Shown in pieces: positions 54,444-63,897 of a stretch of DNA of 64,000 nt (its first letter is position 1; each line of letters starts with the position of its first letter). Under the pieces are notes generated by a model. It worked only from the letters and a program-made list of their open reading frames with translations, did no database searches and was not told where the DNA came from. This stretch comes from Desulfomicrobium orale DSM 12838 (GTDB taxonomy: Bacteria; Desulfobacterota; Desulfovibrionia; Desulfovibrionales; Desulfomicrobiaceae). The position numbers and the translations under genes are program-made. Location of the stretch: positions 2,418,001 through 2,482,000 of the forward strand of contig NZ_CP014230.1 of the NCBI RefSeq assembly GCF_001553625.1, written 5' to 3'.

Positions 54444-54998
54444 TTACTCCACCACTTCCGCCTTCTCGATGACCACAGGCTCCACCGGCACATCGCCGTG
54501 CATCCCCCGCGACCCGGTGGGCACAGCCGCAATGGCGTCCACCACGTCCTTTCCTTCGACAACCCTGCCAAACACCGCATAACCGAAATCGCGCACCCCG
54601 TGGTTCAGAAATTCATTGTCTGCTATGTTGATGAAGAACTGCGACGTGGCGGAATGAATTTCCCCGGTGCGGGCCATGGCGATAGTGTATTTGTCATTCC
54701 TGAGCCCGTTGTCGGCCTCGTTCTTGATCGGCGCATGGCCGGTCTTGGGCGTCATGTCCGCGTCCATGCCTCCGCCCTGAATCATGAATCCGGAAATGAC
54801 CCGGTGGAACACCGTCCCGGAGTAGAAACCCTCCCGCACATAGGTCAGAAAATTTTCCACGGTCACGGGAGCTTTCTGCGGATCAAGCTCCAGCACGATG
54901 ACGCCTTCGCTCGTGGTCAGAGCCACTTTCGGAGCGCCCGCCAGAGCGGAGGAAACTGTCAGACAAACAAAAATCAGAGTGAACAGCAAAACACGCAT
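54444..54998 (-). CDS. Exported cyclophilin-type peptidyl-prolyl isomerase
   Basis: 184-aa protein with a Sec signal peptide ([20 protein letters not shown]). Its cyclophilin core shows [20 protein letters not shown] (catalytic Arg and surrounding), [10 protein letters not shown] and [18 protein letters not shown]. PpiA-like, it would assist folding in the periplasm. The ATG at 54998 has AAGGAGAAAATC. An upstream in-frame ATG at 55064 would add a non-signal stretch and is unlikely. Confidence 0.94.
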   Translation of the reverse strand: MRVLLFTLIFVCLTVSSALAGAPKVALTTSEGVIVLELDPQKAPVTVENFLTYVREGFYSGTVFHRVISGFMIQGGGMDADMTPKTGHAPIKNEADNGLRNDKYTIAMARTGEIHSATSQFFINIADNEFLNHGVRDFGYAVFGRVVEGKDVVDAIAAVPTGSRGMHGDVPVEPVVIEKAEVVE

Positions 54999-55079
54999 GA
55001 TTTTCTCCTTGAAATAAATGGCATTTTGATGACCGTCGCCACATGGCTTCGATGATCGCCGCATAAAAACTCCGTCATC

Positions 55080-55628
55080 TCAGAAAATAACCGCCTCGAA
55101 CCACCAGATTTCCGTTTTGGGTTTGCGCCACGAACCTTTGGGCAGCCCGGCCTTGACGCAGGTCTGATCCAGAAAGGTTTCCCTGTCCCAGCCCTGCTCT
55201 ACCGCCACCTTCGGCAGCAGCAGCCCCGCGTGGATGGATTTGCGGATATACAATCCATGCCGCCCGATTTCGATCAGTTCCGGGTCGGGGCAGGGAGTCA
55301 GCGGCCCCATGACGGAAATTTCCACATCCAGTTCCCCGGCCTCCCCGGCCGATACCGGAGGAAAGCGGGGATCTTCGAAAGCCGAAACCCTGGCCATGCG
55401 CTCGATGGTCCCGGCCAGAGGGCCATCGCCGGTCACGTTGCCCATGCAGCCGCGCAGCTGTCCGCCTTTTTTCAGAGTGACGAAGGCGCCCAGCTCCGCC
55501 CGCAGGGTATCGGATTCGCAGACAGGCTTTTCTCCGGCCCGGCCCAGACCGCAGGCAATGGCGTACCGCGCCAGCTCCTTGCAGAAACGCTTTTCCTCGT
55601 CGGTCAGCGTCAGATGAAATTCCCGCAT
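55080..55628 (-). CDS. AMMECR1-domain protein (AmmeMemoRadiSam system protein A)
   Basis: 182-aa AMMECR1 domain: ELGAFVTLKKGGQLRGCMGN with the LRGC hexapeptide core, RMARVSAFEDPRFPPVS, LDVEISVMGPLTP, IGRHGLYIRKSIHAGLLLPKVAVEQGWDRETFL. Family members are often encoded with a MEMO protein and a radical-SAM protein, but neither is seen here. The ATG at 55628 (MREFHLTLTDEEK) has GGGAGAGAAGTC. Exact role unknown; RNA or ubiquitin-like modification has been suggested. Confidence 0.93.
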   Translation of the reverse strand: MREFHLTLTDEEKRFCKELARYAIACGLGRAGEKPVCESDTLRAELGAFVTLKKGGQLRGCMGNVTGDGPLAGTIERMARVSAFEDPRFPPVSAGEAGELDVEISVMGPLTPCPDPELIEIGRHGLYIRKSIHAGLLLPKVAVEQGWDRETFLDQTCVKAGLPKGSWRKPKTEIWWFEAVIF

Positions 55629-55784
55629 GACTTCTCTCCCGGACATAATTCGGATCACCATGGCGATCTGCGTGTTACAACAGCCCTTGCCCGCTCGCGC
55701 CCGCCGCCTGAATTTCAGGAAAACTGCCGTCTCCTCTGAAGGCCGGACGGTAAAGCGGGACGCAGGCGGAGCCCGCCCAAGCGG

Positions 55785-56453
55785 TCAACGGTCGAAAGGC
55801 GCTTCCAGCGGAGGATTGACCCAGAACCGGCCGGGTGCCCGCCCTGCGCCATCCACCACGACCTGGCGGCCCGAAAGACGTATCCGCCCGCTGGCCAGCC
55901 ATTGCAGAGCCTGGGGATAAATCCGGTGCTCCATCTCCAGAATGCGCCCGGCCAGAGAAGCCTCGTCATCATCGGCATGGGCCGGGACAGCGGCCTGGAT
56001 GATCACGGGGCCGTGGTCCATCTCCTCGTCCACGAAATGCACGGTGCATCCGGCCAGACGCACACCATGCTCCACCTGTTGCCGCTGGGCGCGGACGCCC
56101 GGACAGGCGGGAAGCAGGGCCGGATGGATATTCAGCAGCCTGCCGGAAAAAGCCCGGACGAAAAGGGGCGTCAGGATGCGCATGAATCCGGCCAGGGCCA
56201 CATATTCCACTCCGGCTGCCGCGAGCAGGCGCAGCAGTTCCCGGTCGAAGGCCTCGCGGGAGGAAAAATCCTCGTGCCGCACGCAGGCCGTGGGCACACC
56301 TGCCGCACGGGCCCGCTCCAGCCCACAGGCCGAAGGATTGTTGGCGACGACCAGACGGATATCCGCGTCCAGCGCTCCTTCCCGCGCCCGGTCCATGATG
56401 GCCTGGGCGTTGGAGCCGGATCCCGAAAGAAGGAGCCCCAGGGCGATGGTCAC
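55785..56453 (-). CDS. purN: Phosphoribosylglycinamide formyltransferase
   Basis: Transfers formyl from 10-formyl-THF to GAR in purine synthesis; 222 aa. LLSGSGSNAQAI is the phosphate loop, NIHPALLPACPG carries the catalytic Asn/His pair, and HFVDEEMDHGPVI the catalytic Asp. An extra C-terminal tail of about 30 aa is present. The ATG overlaps the cobA-hemD stop (ATGA), an uncommon pairing that implies cotranslation. Confidence 0.95.
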   Translation of the reverse strand: MTIALGLLLSGSGSNAQAIMDRAREGALDADIRLVVANNPSACGLERARAAGVPTACVRHEDFSSREAFDRELLRLLAAAGVEYVALAGFMRILTPLFVRAFSGRLLNIHPALLPACPGVRAQRQQVEHGVRLAGCTVHFVDEEMDHGPVIIQAAVPAHADDDEASLAGRILEMEHRIYPQALQWLASGRIRLSGRQVVVDGAGRAPGRFWVNPPLEAPFDR

Positions 56454-57958
56454 GAAGCCTTCACCAGCGCGTCCACCAGGGCGGGGATGGTATAGTCCGC
56501 GGGCATGATGTCCGGCGTGAAGCCGTACTTTTTCAGAGTGCCCGCCGTGACCGGTCCGATGCAGCAGATTTTGAGCGTCCGCCCGGCGTAGGGCCGGATC
56601 GTGTCGGGCGGGACCAGTGCGAAGAAATTATCCACCGTGGAAGAGCTGGAAAAAGTCAGATAATGAAGCCGCCCTTTCTCCAGCAGGCTCACGATTTCTC
56701 CGCCGTCCTCCTGGGTCAGAGCCGTTTCGTACACGGGCAGCACATCCACGTGGGCCACCTTGCCCAGCTCCTCGGGGAGCACTTCCCGGGCCACGCGCGC
56801 TCTGGGAACGAGTACCCGCTTGCCCGCGATGCCGCGTTCCAGAAGCCCTGCCACTACGGACTCGGCCACGTACTTGGGCGGGATGAAATCCGGCCGGATG
56901 CCGCGCTCCCTGAGGGCCTCGGCCGTAGCCGGACCGATGGCCGCCACCTGTGCGCCGCCAAGAGCCCGGGAATCCCTGCCCGCCTCCTCCAGTTGCGCCC
57001 AGAAATGACGCACGCCGTTCACGGAGGTGAAAATCAGCCAGTCGTAACCGGAGAGCCGCCCGATGGCCTCGCGCACCAGAGCGTAATCATCCAGCGGCCG
57101 GATGGTGATGGTCGGAAATTCGTAGCAGGCCGCGCCCAGCCGTTCCAGAGTATCTTTCAGCCCGCTGGCCTGTTCTCTGGCTCTGGTCACCACCACACCC
57201 CTGCCGTGCAAGGGCAACTGCTCGAACCAGTTCAGACGGTCGCGCAGCTGCACCACCTCGCCCACCACCAGCATGGACGGAGCCTTGATCCCTTCGGCTT
57301 CAGCCAGAGCGGCGATTTCGCCCACCGTGGACACCCAGGACTGATGCCTGGCCGTGGTGCCCCAGCGCACCAGCGCGGCGGGCATGTCCGGCCGCATGCC
57401 GTGCTCCATGAGCTGTCGCGTGATGTACGCCAGATTCTTCACCCCCATGTAAAAGCACAGAGTGCTGGCCGAAGCGGCCAGGGCCGCCCAGTTGTGGGCC
57501 GAATCGGGCTTGGTCGGGTCTTCGTGGCCGGTAATGAGCGATACGGAAGACGCATACCGGCGATGGGTCAGGGGGATGCCCGCGTAGGCCGCGCCAGCCA
57601 CGGCCGAAGTCACGCCGGGCACCACCTCGAAGGAGAGACCCGCGTCCAGCAGTTCCTCGGCTTCTTCGGCTCCGCGCCCGAAGATGTACGGATCGCCGCC
57701 TTTGAGCCGGGCCACGCTTTTGCCTTCCCTGACCTTGGACACGATCAGATCGTTGATCTGGCCCTGAGGCAAGGTGTGGTCGCCGCCCTTCTTGCCCACG
57801 TAGATGAGCTCCGCGTCCGGCCGGCACTGATCCAGAAAGGCCTTGTTGGCCAGATAATCGTAAATGACCACATCGGCCTCGCGCAGGATGCGCTGGCCCT
57901 TGACCGTAATGAGCCCCGGATCGCCGGGACCCGCGCCGATGAGATAGGCTTTGGACAT
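56450..57958 (-). CDS. Fused uroporphyrinogen-III C-methyltransferase / uroporphyrinogen-III synthase
   Basis: 502-aa fusion. CobA-type half (1-245): [57 protein letters not shown] and [14 protein letters not shown], converting uroporphyrinogen III to precorrin-2 with SAM. HemD-type half (about 255-500): [52 protein letters not shown] and [14 protein letters not shown], closing the uroporphyrinogen ring. Desulfovibrio-like organisms use this route for siroheme, cobalamin and the alternative haem pathway. The ATG at 57958 has AAGGAA. Confidence 0.94.
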   Translation of the reverse strand: MSKAYLIGAGPGDPGLITVKGQRILREADVVIYDYLANKAFLDQCRPDAELIYVGKKGGDHTLPQGQINDLIVSKVREGKSVARLKGGDPYIFGRGAEEAEELLDAGLSFEVVPGVTSAVAGAAYAGIPLTHRRYASSVSLITGHEDPTKPDSAHNWAALAASASTLCFYMGVKNLAYITRQLMEHGMRPDMPAALVRWGTTARHQSWVSTVGEIAALAEAEGIKAPSMLVVGEVVQLRDRLNWFEQLPLHGRGVVVTRAREQASGLKDTLERLGAACYEFPTITIRPLDDYALVREAIGRLSGYDWLIFTSVNGVRHFWAQLEEAGRDSRALGGAQVAAIGPATAEALRERGIRPDFIPPKYVAESVVAGLLERGIAGKRVLVPRARVAREVLPEELGKVAHVDVLPVYETALTQEDGGEIVSLLEKGRLHYLTFSSSSTVDNFFALVPPDTIRPYAGRTLKICCIGPVTAGTLKKYGFTPDIMPADYTIPALVDALVKAS

Positions 57959-58061
57959 TGTATTCCTTCTTTCGCCGATGCGCCGGGGCAAAACATGAAC
58001 CGCCCGCGCTAAGGTCCGGCGTCAATGAAGCGTTTTCAAAAGGGATGCGGGAAAGTTTCCG

Positions 58062-60728
58062 TCATTTCGCGTTCATGAACTCTTCCAGCCGGGCCCGGAG
58101 CCGCTCCAGACCGGCTTTCTTTTCCGCAAATTCCGCGGCCTTGGCTTTTTCTTTGGCCACTACGTCTTCAGGAGCGCGGCTCATGAAACTTTCGTTGGCC
58201 AGTTTTTTCTCCACAAAATCCAGCTCCTTGCCGAGCTTGCCCAGTTCCTTGTCCAGCCGGGCCAGTTCAGAAGCGAAGTCCACCACACCTTCCAGCGGCA
58301 CGAACAGTTCGCACCCGCGTACCACGGCCGAGGCGCTGCCCTTGGGCGGAGCCAGTTCGGCATCCACTGTCAGGAAGCCGACTCTGGCCAGAGCCATGAT
58401 TTCCGTTTCGTGAGCCCGCAGGAAATGTCCTTCGGTCCCGGCGGCGCGGATCATCACATTCAGCGGCACGCCCGGCGCGATGCCCAGCTCCGCGCGGATG
58501 TTGCGCACAGCCACGATGACGCCCTGCAGAAATTCCATGTCCCGCACGGCCTCTTCGTCCTCGCAGCAGGGCCGGGCCTTGGGATAGGGGCGCAGGGCCA
58601 AGCTTTCGGTGTCCAGAGCGGGAATGGAGGACCAGATTTCCTGGGTCACGAAGGGAATGATGGGATGGGCGACGATCATGATTTCCGACAGCACCCGGAC
58701 CAGACAGGAGCGGGCGGCGGCCCGGGCCTCCTGATCCTCGCCGTACAGCTCGGGCTTGACCAGTTCCAGATACCAGTCGCAGAACTCGCGCCATACGAAG
58801 GAGTACAGCCCCTGGGCGGCCTCGTTGAAGCGGTAGCCCTCGATCTGGACGGCATGCTCTTTCTTGAGCATCTCCAGACGGTGCAGGATCCAGCGGTGGT
58901 GCAGGGCCTTCAGGGCCGCCGGGTCGAATTCCGGCTCCGTGCCGTCCACGTGCATGAGGACGAAGCGGGCCGCATTCCAGATTTTGTTGATGAAGTGCCG
59001 GTAGCCCTCGATGCGCGCTTCGGACAGTTTGATGTCCCGGCCCATGGCCGCGAAGGACGTCAGGGTGAAACGCAGGGCGTCGCAGCCGTATCTGTCGATC
59101 ATCTCCAGGGGGTCGATGACGTTACCCGTGGACTTGGACATCTTCTTGCCGTGCTCGTCGCGGACCAGAGCGTGTATGTACACGTCCCTGAAGGGCACGT
59201 CGTCCATGAACTTCATGCCCATCATCATCATCCGGGCCACCCAGAAAAAAAGAATGTCGAAGCCTGTGACCAGAAGCGAGGTGGGATAGAAAGCCTTGAG
59301 CTCGGTGGTCCTGTCCGGCCAGCCCATGGTCGAAAAAGGCCACAGGGCTGAGGAAAACCAGGTGTCCAGCACGTCCTCGTCCTGCATGAGACGCGTGCAG
59401 CCGCAGGAGCAGGCCGTGGGGTCTTCCCTTGTTACCAGCACCTCGCCGCATTCCCCGCAAGTCCAGACCGGAATGCGGTGTCCCCACCAGAGCTGCCGGG
59501 AAATGCACCAGTCACGGATGTTGTCCAGCCAGTTGAAATAGGTCTTGTTCCACTGGGCGGGCCAGATGGTCGTGCGTTCCTCCTCCACGGCGGCACGGGC
59601 CAGCCCGGCCAGAGGCTTCACCGACACGAACCACTGCTCCGAAACGAAGGGCTCGATGGTGGTCTTGCAGCGGTAACACTGGCTGACCTTGTTCTCGTAG
59701 GGTTCCTCGGCCTCCAGCACGCCGAGGTCGCGCAGATCCTCCACGATGCGCGTCCGGCATTCGTCCACGGTCATGCCCTGATAGATTCTGGGCGCGGCAT
59801 CGTTCATGCGGCCCTGATCGTCGATGACGCTTATGACCTCAAGCCCGTGCCTGCGGCCCAGCTCCCAGTCGTTCATGTCGTGGGCCGGAGTGATCTTCAG
59901 GCAGCCCGTGCCGAATTCGCGGTCCACATAGGCATCGGCGATGACCGGCAGCCGCCGCCCGACAATGGGCAGGATCACATGCTTGCCCACGGCGTGGCGG
60001 TAGCGCCCGTCCTCGGGATGAACGGCCACGGCCGCGTCGCCGAGAATGGTTTCCGGACGGACGGTGGCCACGGTGAGATGTCCCGAACCGTCCTCCAGAG
60101 GATAGCGCAGATGGTAGAGAACGGACTTGGCCGGGACGTATTCCACCTCGTCGTCGGCCAGAGCCGTGTGGCAGCGGGTACACCAGTTGACCACATACTT
60201 GCCCCGGTAGATGAGACCATCCTCGTACAGGGTCACGAAAACCTCGCGCACGGCTCTGGACAGCCCCTCGTCCATGGTGAACCGCTCCCGCGTCCAGTCC
60301 ACGCTGGCACCCAGGCGGCGGATCTGGTTCAGGATGCGGCCGCCATAGTCCTCCTTCCATTCCCATACGCGGCGCACGAACGCCTCCCGGCCCAGGTCCT
60401 CGCGTCCGCGCCCCTCGGCCAAAAGCGCGCGCTCCACCACGTTCTGGGTGGCGATACCCGCGTGATCCGTGCCCGGGACCCACAGCACGGTCTTGCCGTG
60501 CTGACGCATGTACCGGCACATGATGTCCTGCAGGGTGATATTCAGGGCGTGGCCCATGTGCAGCGCGCCCGTGACGTTGGGCGGCGGAATGACGATGGAG
60601 TAGTTTTCACCCGGATGCTCCACGGCCTTGTTCACGTCCGGCGTGAAAGTCTGGTGGGAAGCCCAGTGGTCCAGCCAGCGTTTTTCCACGTCGGCGGGTT
60701 CGTACCCCTTGGCGAGTGGTTCGGCCAT
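58062..60728 (-). CDS. valS: Valyl-tRNA synthetase
   Basis: Class I aminoacyl-tRNA synthetase, 888 aa. HIGH motif PPNVTGALHMGHALNITL (about residues 50-67), editing domain with TVRPETILGDAAVAVHP, the zinc-like CRYMRQHGKTVLW, KMSKS loop GKKMSKSTGNVIDP (about 526) and C-terminal coiled coil (LARLDKELGKLGKELDFVEKK) that contacts tRNA. An in-frame ATG at 60755 exists, but 60728 (MAEPLAKGYEPADVE) has GGGGAG upstream. Same strand as cobA-hemD, not tightly linked. Confidence 0.97.
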   Translation of the reverse strand: MAEPLAKGYEPADVEKRWLDHWASHQTFTPDVNKAVEHPGENYSIVIPPPNVTGALHMGHALNITLQDIMCRYMRQHGKTVLWVPGTDHAGIATQNVVERALLAEGRGREDLGREAFVRRVWEWKEDYGGRILNQIRRLGASVDWTRERFTMDEGLSRAVREVFVTLYEDGLIYRGKYVVNWCTRCHTALADDEVEYVPAKSVLYHLRYPLEDGSGHLTVATVRPETILGDAAVAVHPEDGRYRHAVGKHVILPIVGRRLPVIADAYVDREFGTGCLKITPAHDMNDWELGRRHGLEVISVIDDQGRMNDAAPRIYQGMTVDECRTRIVEDLRDLGVLEAEEPYENKVSQCYRCKTTIEPFVSEQWFVSVKPLAGLARAAVEEERTTIWPAQWNKTYFNWLDNIRDWCISRQLWWGHRIPVWTCGECGEVLVTREDPTACSCGCTRLMQDEDVLDTWFSSALWPFSTMGWPDRTTELKAFYPTSLLVTGFDILFFWVARMMMMGMKFMDDVPFRDVYIHALVRDEHGKKMSKSTGNVIDPLEMIDRYGCDALRFTLTSFAAMGRDIKLSEARIEGYRHFINKIWNAARFVLMHVDGTEPEFDPAALKALHHRWILHRLEMLKKEHAVQIEGYRFNEAAQGLYSFVWREFCDWYLELVKPELYGEDQEARAAARSCLVRVLSEIMIVAHPIIPFVTQEIWSSIPALDTESLALRPYPKARPCCEDEEAVRDMEFLQGVIVAVRNIRAELGIAPGVPLNVMIRAAGTEGHFLRAHETEIMALARVGFLTVDAELAPPKGSASAVVRGCELFVPLEGVVDFASELARLDKELGKLGKELDFVEKKLANESFMSRAPEDVVAKEKAKAAEFAEKKAGLERLRARLEEFMNAK

Positions 60729-60950
60729 AGCAAACTCCCCGATGCCAGGAACCATGCCCTGGGCTTGTGATGAACATTTTTCCGGGCGCGGCCCGCGTTT
60801 TCGGCGATGAAATCTTCAAGAAGCGGCGCGGCTGCCAAAAGGTTTTCCAGGCCCGGCCAAAGACCGGCACAAGTGGATTTGCGTACCGGCGGCCATGCCA
60901 AAAAGCAAGCCCGGCTTGCTCCGCGCGGCCCGATCTGCTAGGCCGCCGCC

Positions 60951-62162
60951 ATGCGGAACGTGGCTCTTTTCTGGGATGAATCGCACTTGTGGGGGGTCCT
61001 GCTCTGGCGGGCCCTGTCGGGCATGGGGCTCAACCCGCACCTTCTTTCGGCGGAGCACATCCGGCACGGCGCTCTCCAAAAGGAACCGCCGGACACGCTG
61101 CTGGTTCCAGGCGGCTGGGCCCGGCTCAAATCTCTGGCTCTGGGCGATGGCGGCCGGGAAAACATCCGGGAATACGTGCGCGGCGGGGGCGGATATTTCG
61201 GCATTTGCGGCGGCGCGGGGCTGGCTCTGGCCTCGCAGGGCAGAACGTCCCTGCTCGACCTGTGCTCATGGTCACGCAAGGCGGCCCGGGACCGGCTGCC
61301 CAACTTCAGCGGACATCTGCTCTGCCGCACGCATGAGAACGGCACGGACGGCGAGGCTCGGCTGCCTGTATGGTGGCCGTCGCAATTCGCGCCCGACCCG
61401 GAAAATCCTCTGGAGATCGTGGCGAGCTATCTGGAACCCGGACCGGATTTCTGGTCCGCCGACCTGAGCTGGTCCGCAGTGGCGCCGGAAGAAATACCGA
61501 ACTGGGAAGCCCTGTACGGCATCAATCTGGATCCGGGACGGCTGCGCGGCGAGCCGTGCGTGGTGCGGGGAACGTATGGAAAGGGCCGGTTCATCCTGAG
61601 CTACGCGCATCTGGAGTCGCCCGATTCTCCGGACGCCAACGCCCTGCTGGCAAGACTTCTGGGAGCCCGGAGCATGTCCGTCCCGGTCTGGTCCCTGGAC
61701 AGCGCCGCGGCCCTGTGGGACGACCCGCGCCTTGCGGCCATGCAGGAAGCCCTGGAAGACCTGGTCCGCTTCGGGCAGAGCCATTTCCTGCTTTTCTGGC
61801 GCACACCCTGGCTTCTGGGATGGCGGCGCGGCGTGCCCGGCTCTCCTGTCAATTTTCTGCTGGCCCTGGTCTGGCAGGCCCGTCATACGCCGGTCACGGA
61901 GCAGGCGCGCGTCCACTGGCAAAAACACGGGGATGCCTGCGAGCGGATATGCACCGAGTTCTGCCGCAAGGCCAAAACCTATCTCATCATGGAACGCCGG
62001 ATTCTGGCCCTCTCCCCTTCCTCGCCGGAAGCCAGTGCCTCGGACGCGCTGCAGGGCTCCAAGCTGGAGCTCTTCGGCCAGTTTCCAGGCTACGGCGGTA
62101 TTTACGGCGAGCTGCTCCGCCCGCTGGACAGACTGCTGTGGCTGCAACTCACAGACGGCTGA
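60951..62162 (+). CDS. BPL_N (biotin-protein-ligase N-terminal-like) protein
   Basis: 403-aa protein with a class I glutamine-amidotransferase-like N-terminal domain: LLVPGGWARLKSLALGDGG, then YVRGGGGYFGICGGAGLAL, where the nucleophile elbow GICGGAG carries a Cys, and WSAVAPEEIPNWEALYG. This resembles BPL_N (PF09825 type), which lacks a ligase here. The C-terminal 190 residues (WRTPWLLGWRRGVPGSPVNF, ERICTEFCRKAKTYL, GYGGIYGELLRPLDRLLW) are unrecognised. No biotin ligase domain is present. Function unknown; divergent from valS, with a 222-bp gap without recognised signals. Confidence 0.75.
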   Translation: MRNVALFWDESHLWGVLLWRALSGMGLNPHLLSAEHIRHGALQKEPPDTLLVPGGWARLKSLALGDGGRENIREYVRGGGGYFGICGGAGLALASQGRTSLLDLCSWSRKAARDRLPNFSGHLLCRTHENGTDGEARLPVWWPSQFAPDPENPLEIVASYLEPGPDFWSADLSWSAVAPEEIPNWEALYGINLDPGRLRGEPCVVRGTYGKGRFILSYAHLESPDSPDANALLARLLGARSMSVPVWSLDSAAALWDDPRLAAMQEALEDLVRFGQSHFLLFWRTPWLLGWRRGVPGSPVNFLLALVWQARHTPVTEQARVHWQKHGDACERICTEFCRKAKTYLIMERRILALSPSSPEASASDALQGSKLELFGQFPGYGGIYGELLRPLDRLLWLQLTDG

Positions 62163-62916
62163 CAAGGACGGCCCGCAGGGCCGAAAACTCCGGCATATCC
62201 GGGAGCTGGGCAAAAATCCGCCCCAGATAATCGCGGCGGCGGAAAACGCTCCGGCTGGCCGTGAACTCAAGGCCCGGCCCCCAGGAAGCCAGAAGCAGCC
62301 GGAAATCGTTGGCGCAGGTCAAATCCGCGTAGGACGGATTCCCGCCCCGGCGGACCGTTTCCAGTACATGGGGATTCCACGCGCCGGGCGTATCCGCAAG
62401 GCCCAGAGCCACCACCTTGTCGCCCGCCCGGCCCGGCTCCATCCCGGCCAGCACCAGGGGGACGATGTCCAGCTTGTCCGCGTCCCGGACCACGCGGACC
62501 ACCGTGCCGAGCGGCTCTTCCAGACGCGCGGGCAGTTCCCGCTTGTTGTGCAGGCACACCGCAGAAATGACCACATTTCGCGCCGCCGGGCCGCATTCGG
62601 CCAGAAAATTCTCCCTTTCCAGGATTTCCGCTCCCAGATCTCCGTGATCCACGGACTCGTCATCCCGGAACGTCCCGAACCGCTCGAACTGCTCGAAGCG
62701 GCCGATATCATGCATCAGCGCGGTCGCCCGGCACAAGAGCGCCATATCCGGAGTCTCGGCCCGGGCTATGTGCGCCGCCAGGGCATGCACCCGCAGGGTG
62801 TGATCACGCTTGAGCAGCACATGGGCGCGGCGCTCTCCCAGCCGGTCAGCATACTCCCCGGCCAGATTCGTCAGACGCCGCGCCAGCCGGGTCACGAAAC
62901 CGGCAGGAATCAGCAT
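62149..62916 (-). CDS. HD-domain phosphohydrolase-like protein
   Basis: 255-aa HD protein: LLKRDHTLRVHALAAHI provides the first His, ALMHDIGRFEQFERFGTF the HD pair, SVDHGDLGAEIL and VRDADKLDIVPL the later His/Asp ligands. Nucleotide phosphohydrolase or phosphodiesterase activity is expected. Its end overlaps the end of the convergent BPL_N gene by 14 bp. Its start overlaps the preceding small gene (ATGCTGA). Confidence 0.88.
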   Translation of the reverse strand: MLIPAGFVTRLARRLTNLAGEYADRLGERRAHVLLKRDHTLRVHALAAHIARAETPDMALLCRATALMHDIGRFEQFERFGTFRDDESVDHGDLGAEILERENFLAECGPAARNVVISAVCLHNKRELPARLEEPLGTVVRVVRDADKLDIVPLVLAGMEPGRAGDKVVALGLADTPGAWNPHVLETVRRGGNPSYADLTCANDFRLLLASWGPGLEFTASRSVFRRRDYLGRIFAQLPDMPEFSALRAVLVSRL

Positions 62917-63101
62917 CCCTGATAAAATTTGTACAGGTCCTCATCGACAAGCAGCCGGAAACCTTCTTCCGCCTCCTCGAAACGAATGACCTTGGCCGGG
63001 TCCAGGGCCACGTCCAGAGCGTACTCGGCCAGCCGGCTGGCCTCCTTTCTGGCTGTTTCGTCCAGTTCCTTGAAGCGTCCCATTTCCATCCATTCAGACA
63101 T
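62910..63101 (-). CDS. Small conserved hypothetical protein
   Basis: 63-aa acidic helical protein: MSEWMEMGRFKELDETARKE, then YALDVALDPAKVIRFEEAEE, then FRLLVDEDLYKFYQGC. The ATG at 63101 has GGAAGGAGACG; longer in-frame starts overlap the thermonuclease gene and are discounted. It overlaps the HD gene by 7 bp and is almost certainly cotranslated with it. No function known. Confidence 0.75.
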   Translation of the reverse strand: MSEWMEMGRFKELDETARKEASRLAEYALDVALDPAKVIRFEEAEEGFRLLVDEDLYKFYQGC

Positions 63102-63174
63102 GAGCGTCTCCTTCCTGTGATTGGGGAAATCCGCACCGACTCGTTTGGCGATCCGGCGGGCAGCGGACAGAATC

Positions 63175-63885
63175 TCACTGCACGACAGGCCAGGACGTAC
63201 ATTCCTTGGCCGGAGCGTATCCGGCATCGAACGCCTGGCGCAGCGAAGAAAAAACAATTCTGTTAGCGCGCGATATTTTGGCCGTCTCAGCACACGACGC
63301 GGAGTGAAAACGCAAAGACGAGCGCGAGCCCACATAGCCCCCGGAAGCGGACGGCATGCTCAGAATCCGGGGCCAGAACCCTTTTCCCTGACGCATGGCC
63401 TCCCGCTGGGCCTCCAGCAGAATGCTGGCCAGTCCCGAGTCCCGATCTTCGGTGTGCGGGTAGGCAAAAGCCGCCCCTTCCTCAACCATGAGCAGGTTGA
63501 GCATGCGTCCGTCGGCCAGTCTGGCCACGCCGATCAGCCGCCCATGGCGGTCCGTGCCGAGTTCGCCGCGGTCCAGAAACAGTTCTCTCCCGGCCACCGA
63601 GTAGGCCAGAATTTTTTTGGCTTCCATGCCGTAGTACTGTTCGGGATGCTCCCGGTGTTTCAAATCCGGCGCACCGATGCCGCGCAAACGCAGCTGTTCT
63701 CCCGTGGCCAGAACCAAAGAATCTCCGTCCACCACCCTTGCCACCCGCACCCGCCAGATTTCGGCTTCCGGAGCCATAAGCGGGTAAAGAAAAAAGCACA
63801 GGACGGCCAGGACTCCGATAAACAGAGCCGCCAAGGCGGCTCTGAAGGAAAAAGCGGACCGCACGGCACGCGGAAGGGACGGCAT
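63175..63885 (-). CDS. Thermonuclease-like (SNase) domain protein, membrane-anchored
   Basis: 236 aa. A hydrophobic segment near the N-terminus (ALAALFIGVLAVLCFFLYPL, about 17-36) acts as signal anchor. The SNase domain (about 43-170) has VARVVDGDSLVLATGEQLRLRGIGAPD with the calcium/catalytic Asp and Arg, then GTDRHGRLIGVARLADGRMLN and EEGAAFAYPHTEDRD, where the second catalytic Arg position is less clear. The C-terminus (about 180-236) resembles a short conserved tail with cysteines (CAETAKISRANRIVF, CTSW). It starts 12 bp after the rpoD stop and may be cotranscribed. Confidence 0.85.
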   Translation of the reverse strand: MPSLPRAVRSAFSFRAALAALFIGVLAVLCFFLYPLMAPEAEIWRVRVARVVDGDSLVLATGEQLRLRGIGAPDLKHREHPEQYYGMEAKKILAYSVAGRELFLDRGELGTDRHGRLIGVARLADGRMLNLLMVEEGAAFAYPHTEDRDSGLASILLEAQREAMRQGKGFWPRILSMPSASGGYVGSRSSLRFHSASCAETAKISRANRIVFSSLRQAFDAGYAPAKECTSWPVVQ

Positions 63886-63897
63886 CGCTCTGCCCGG

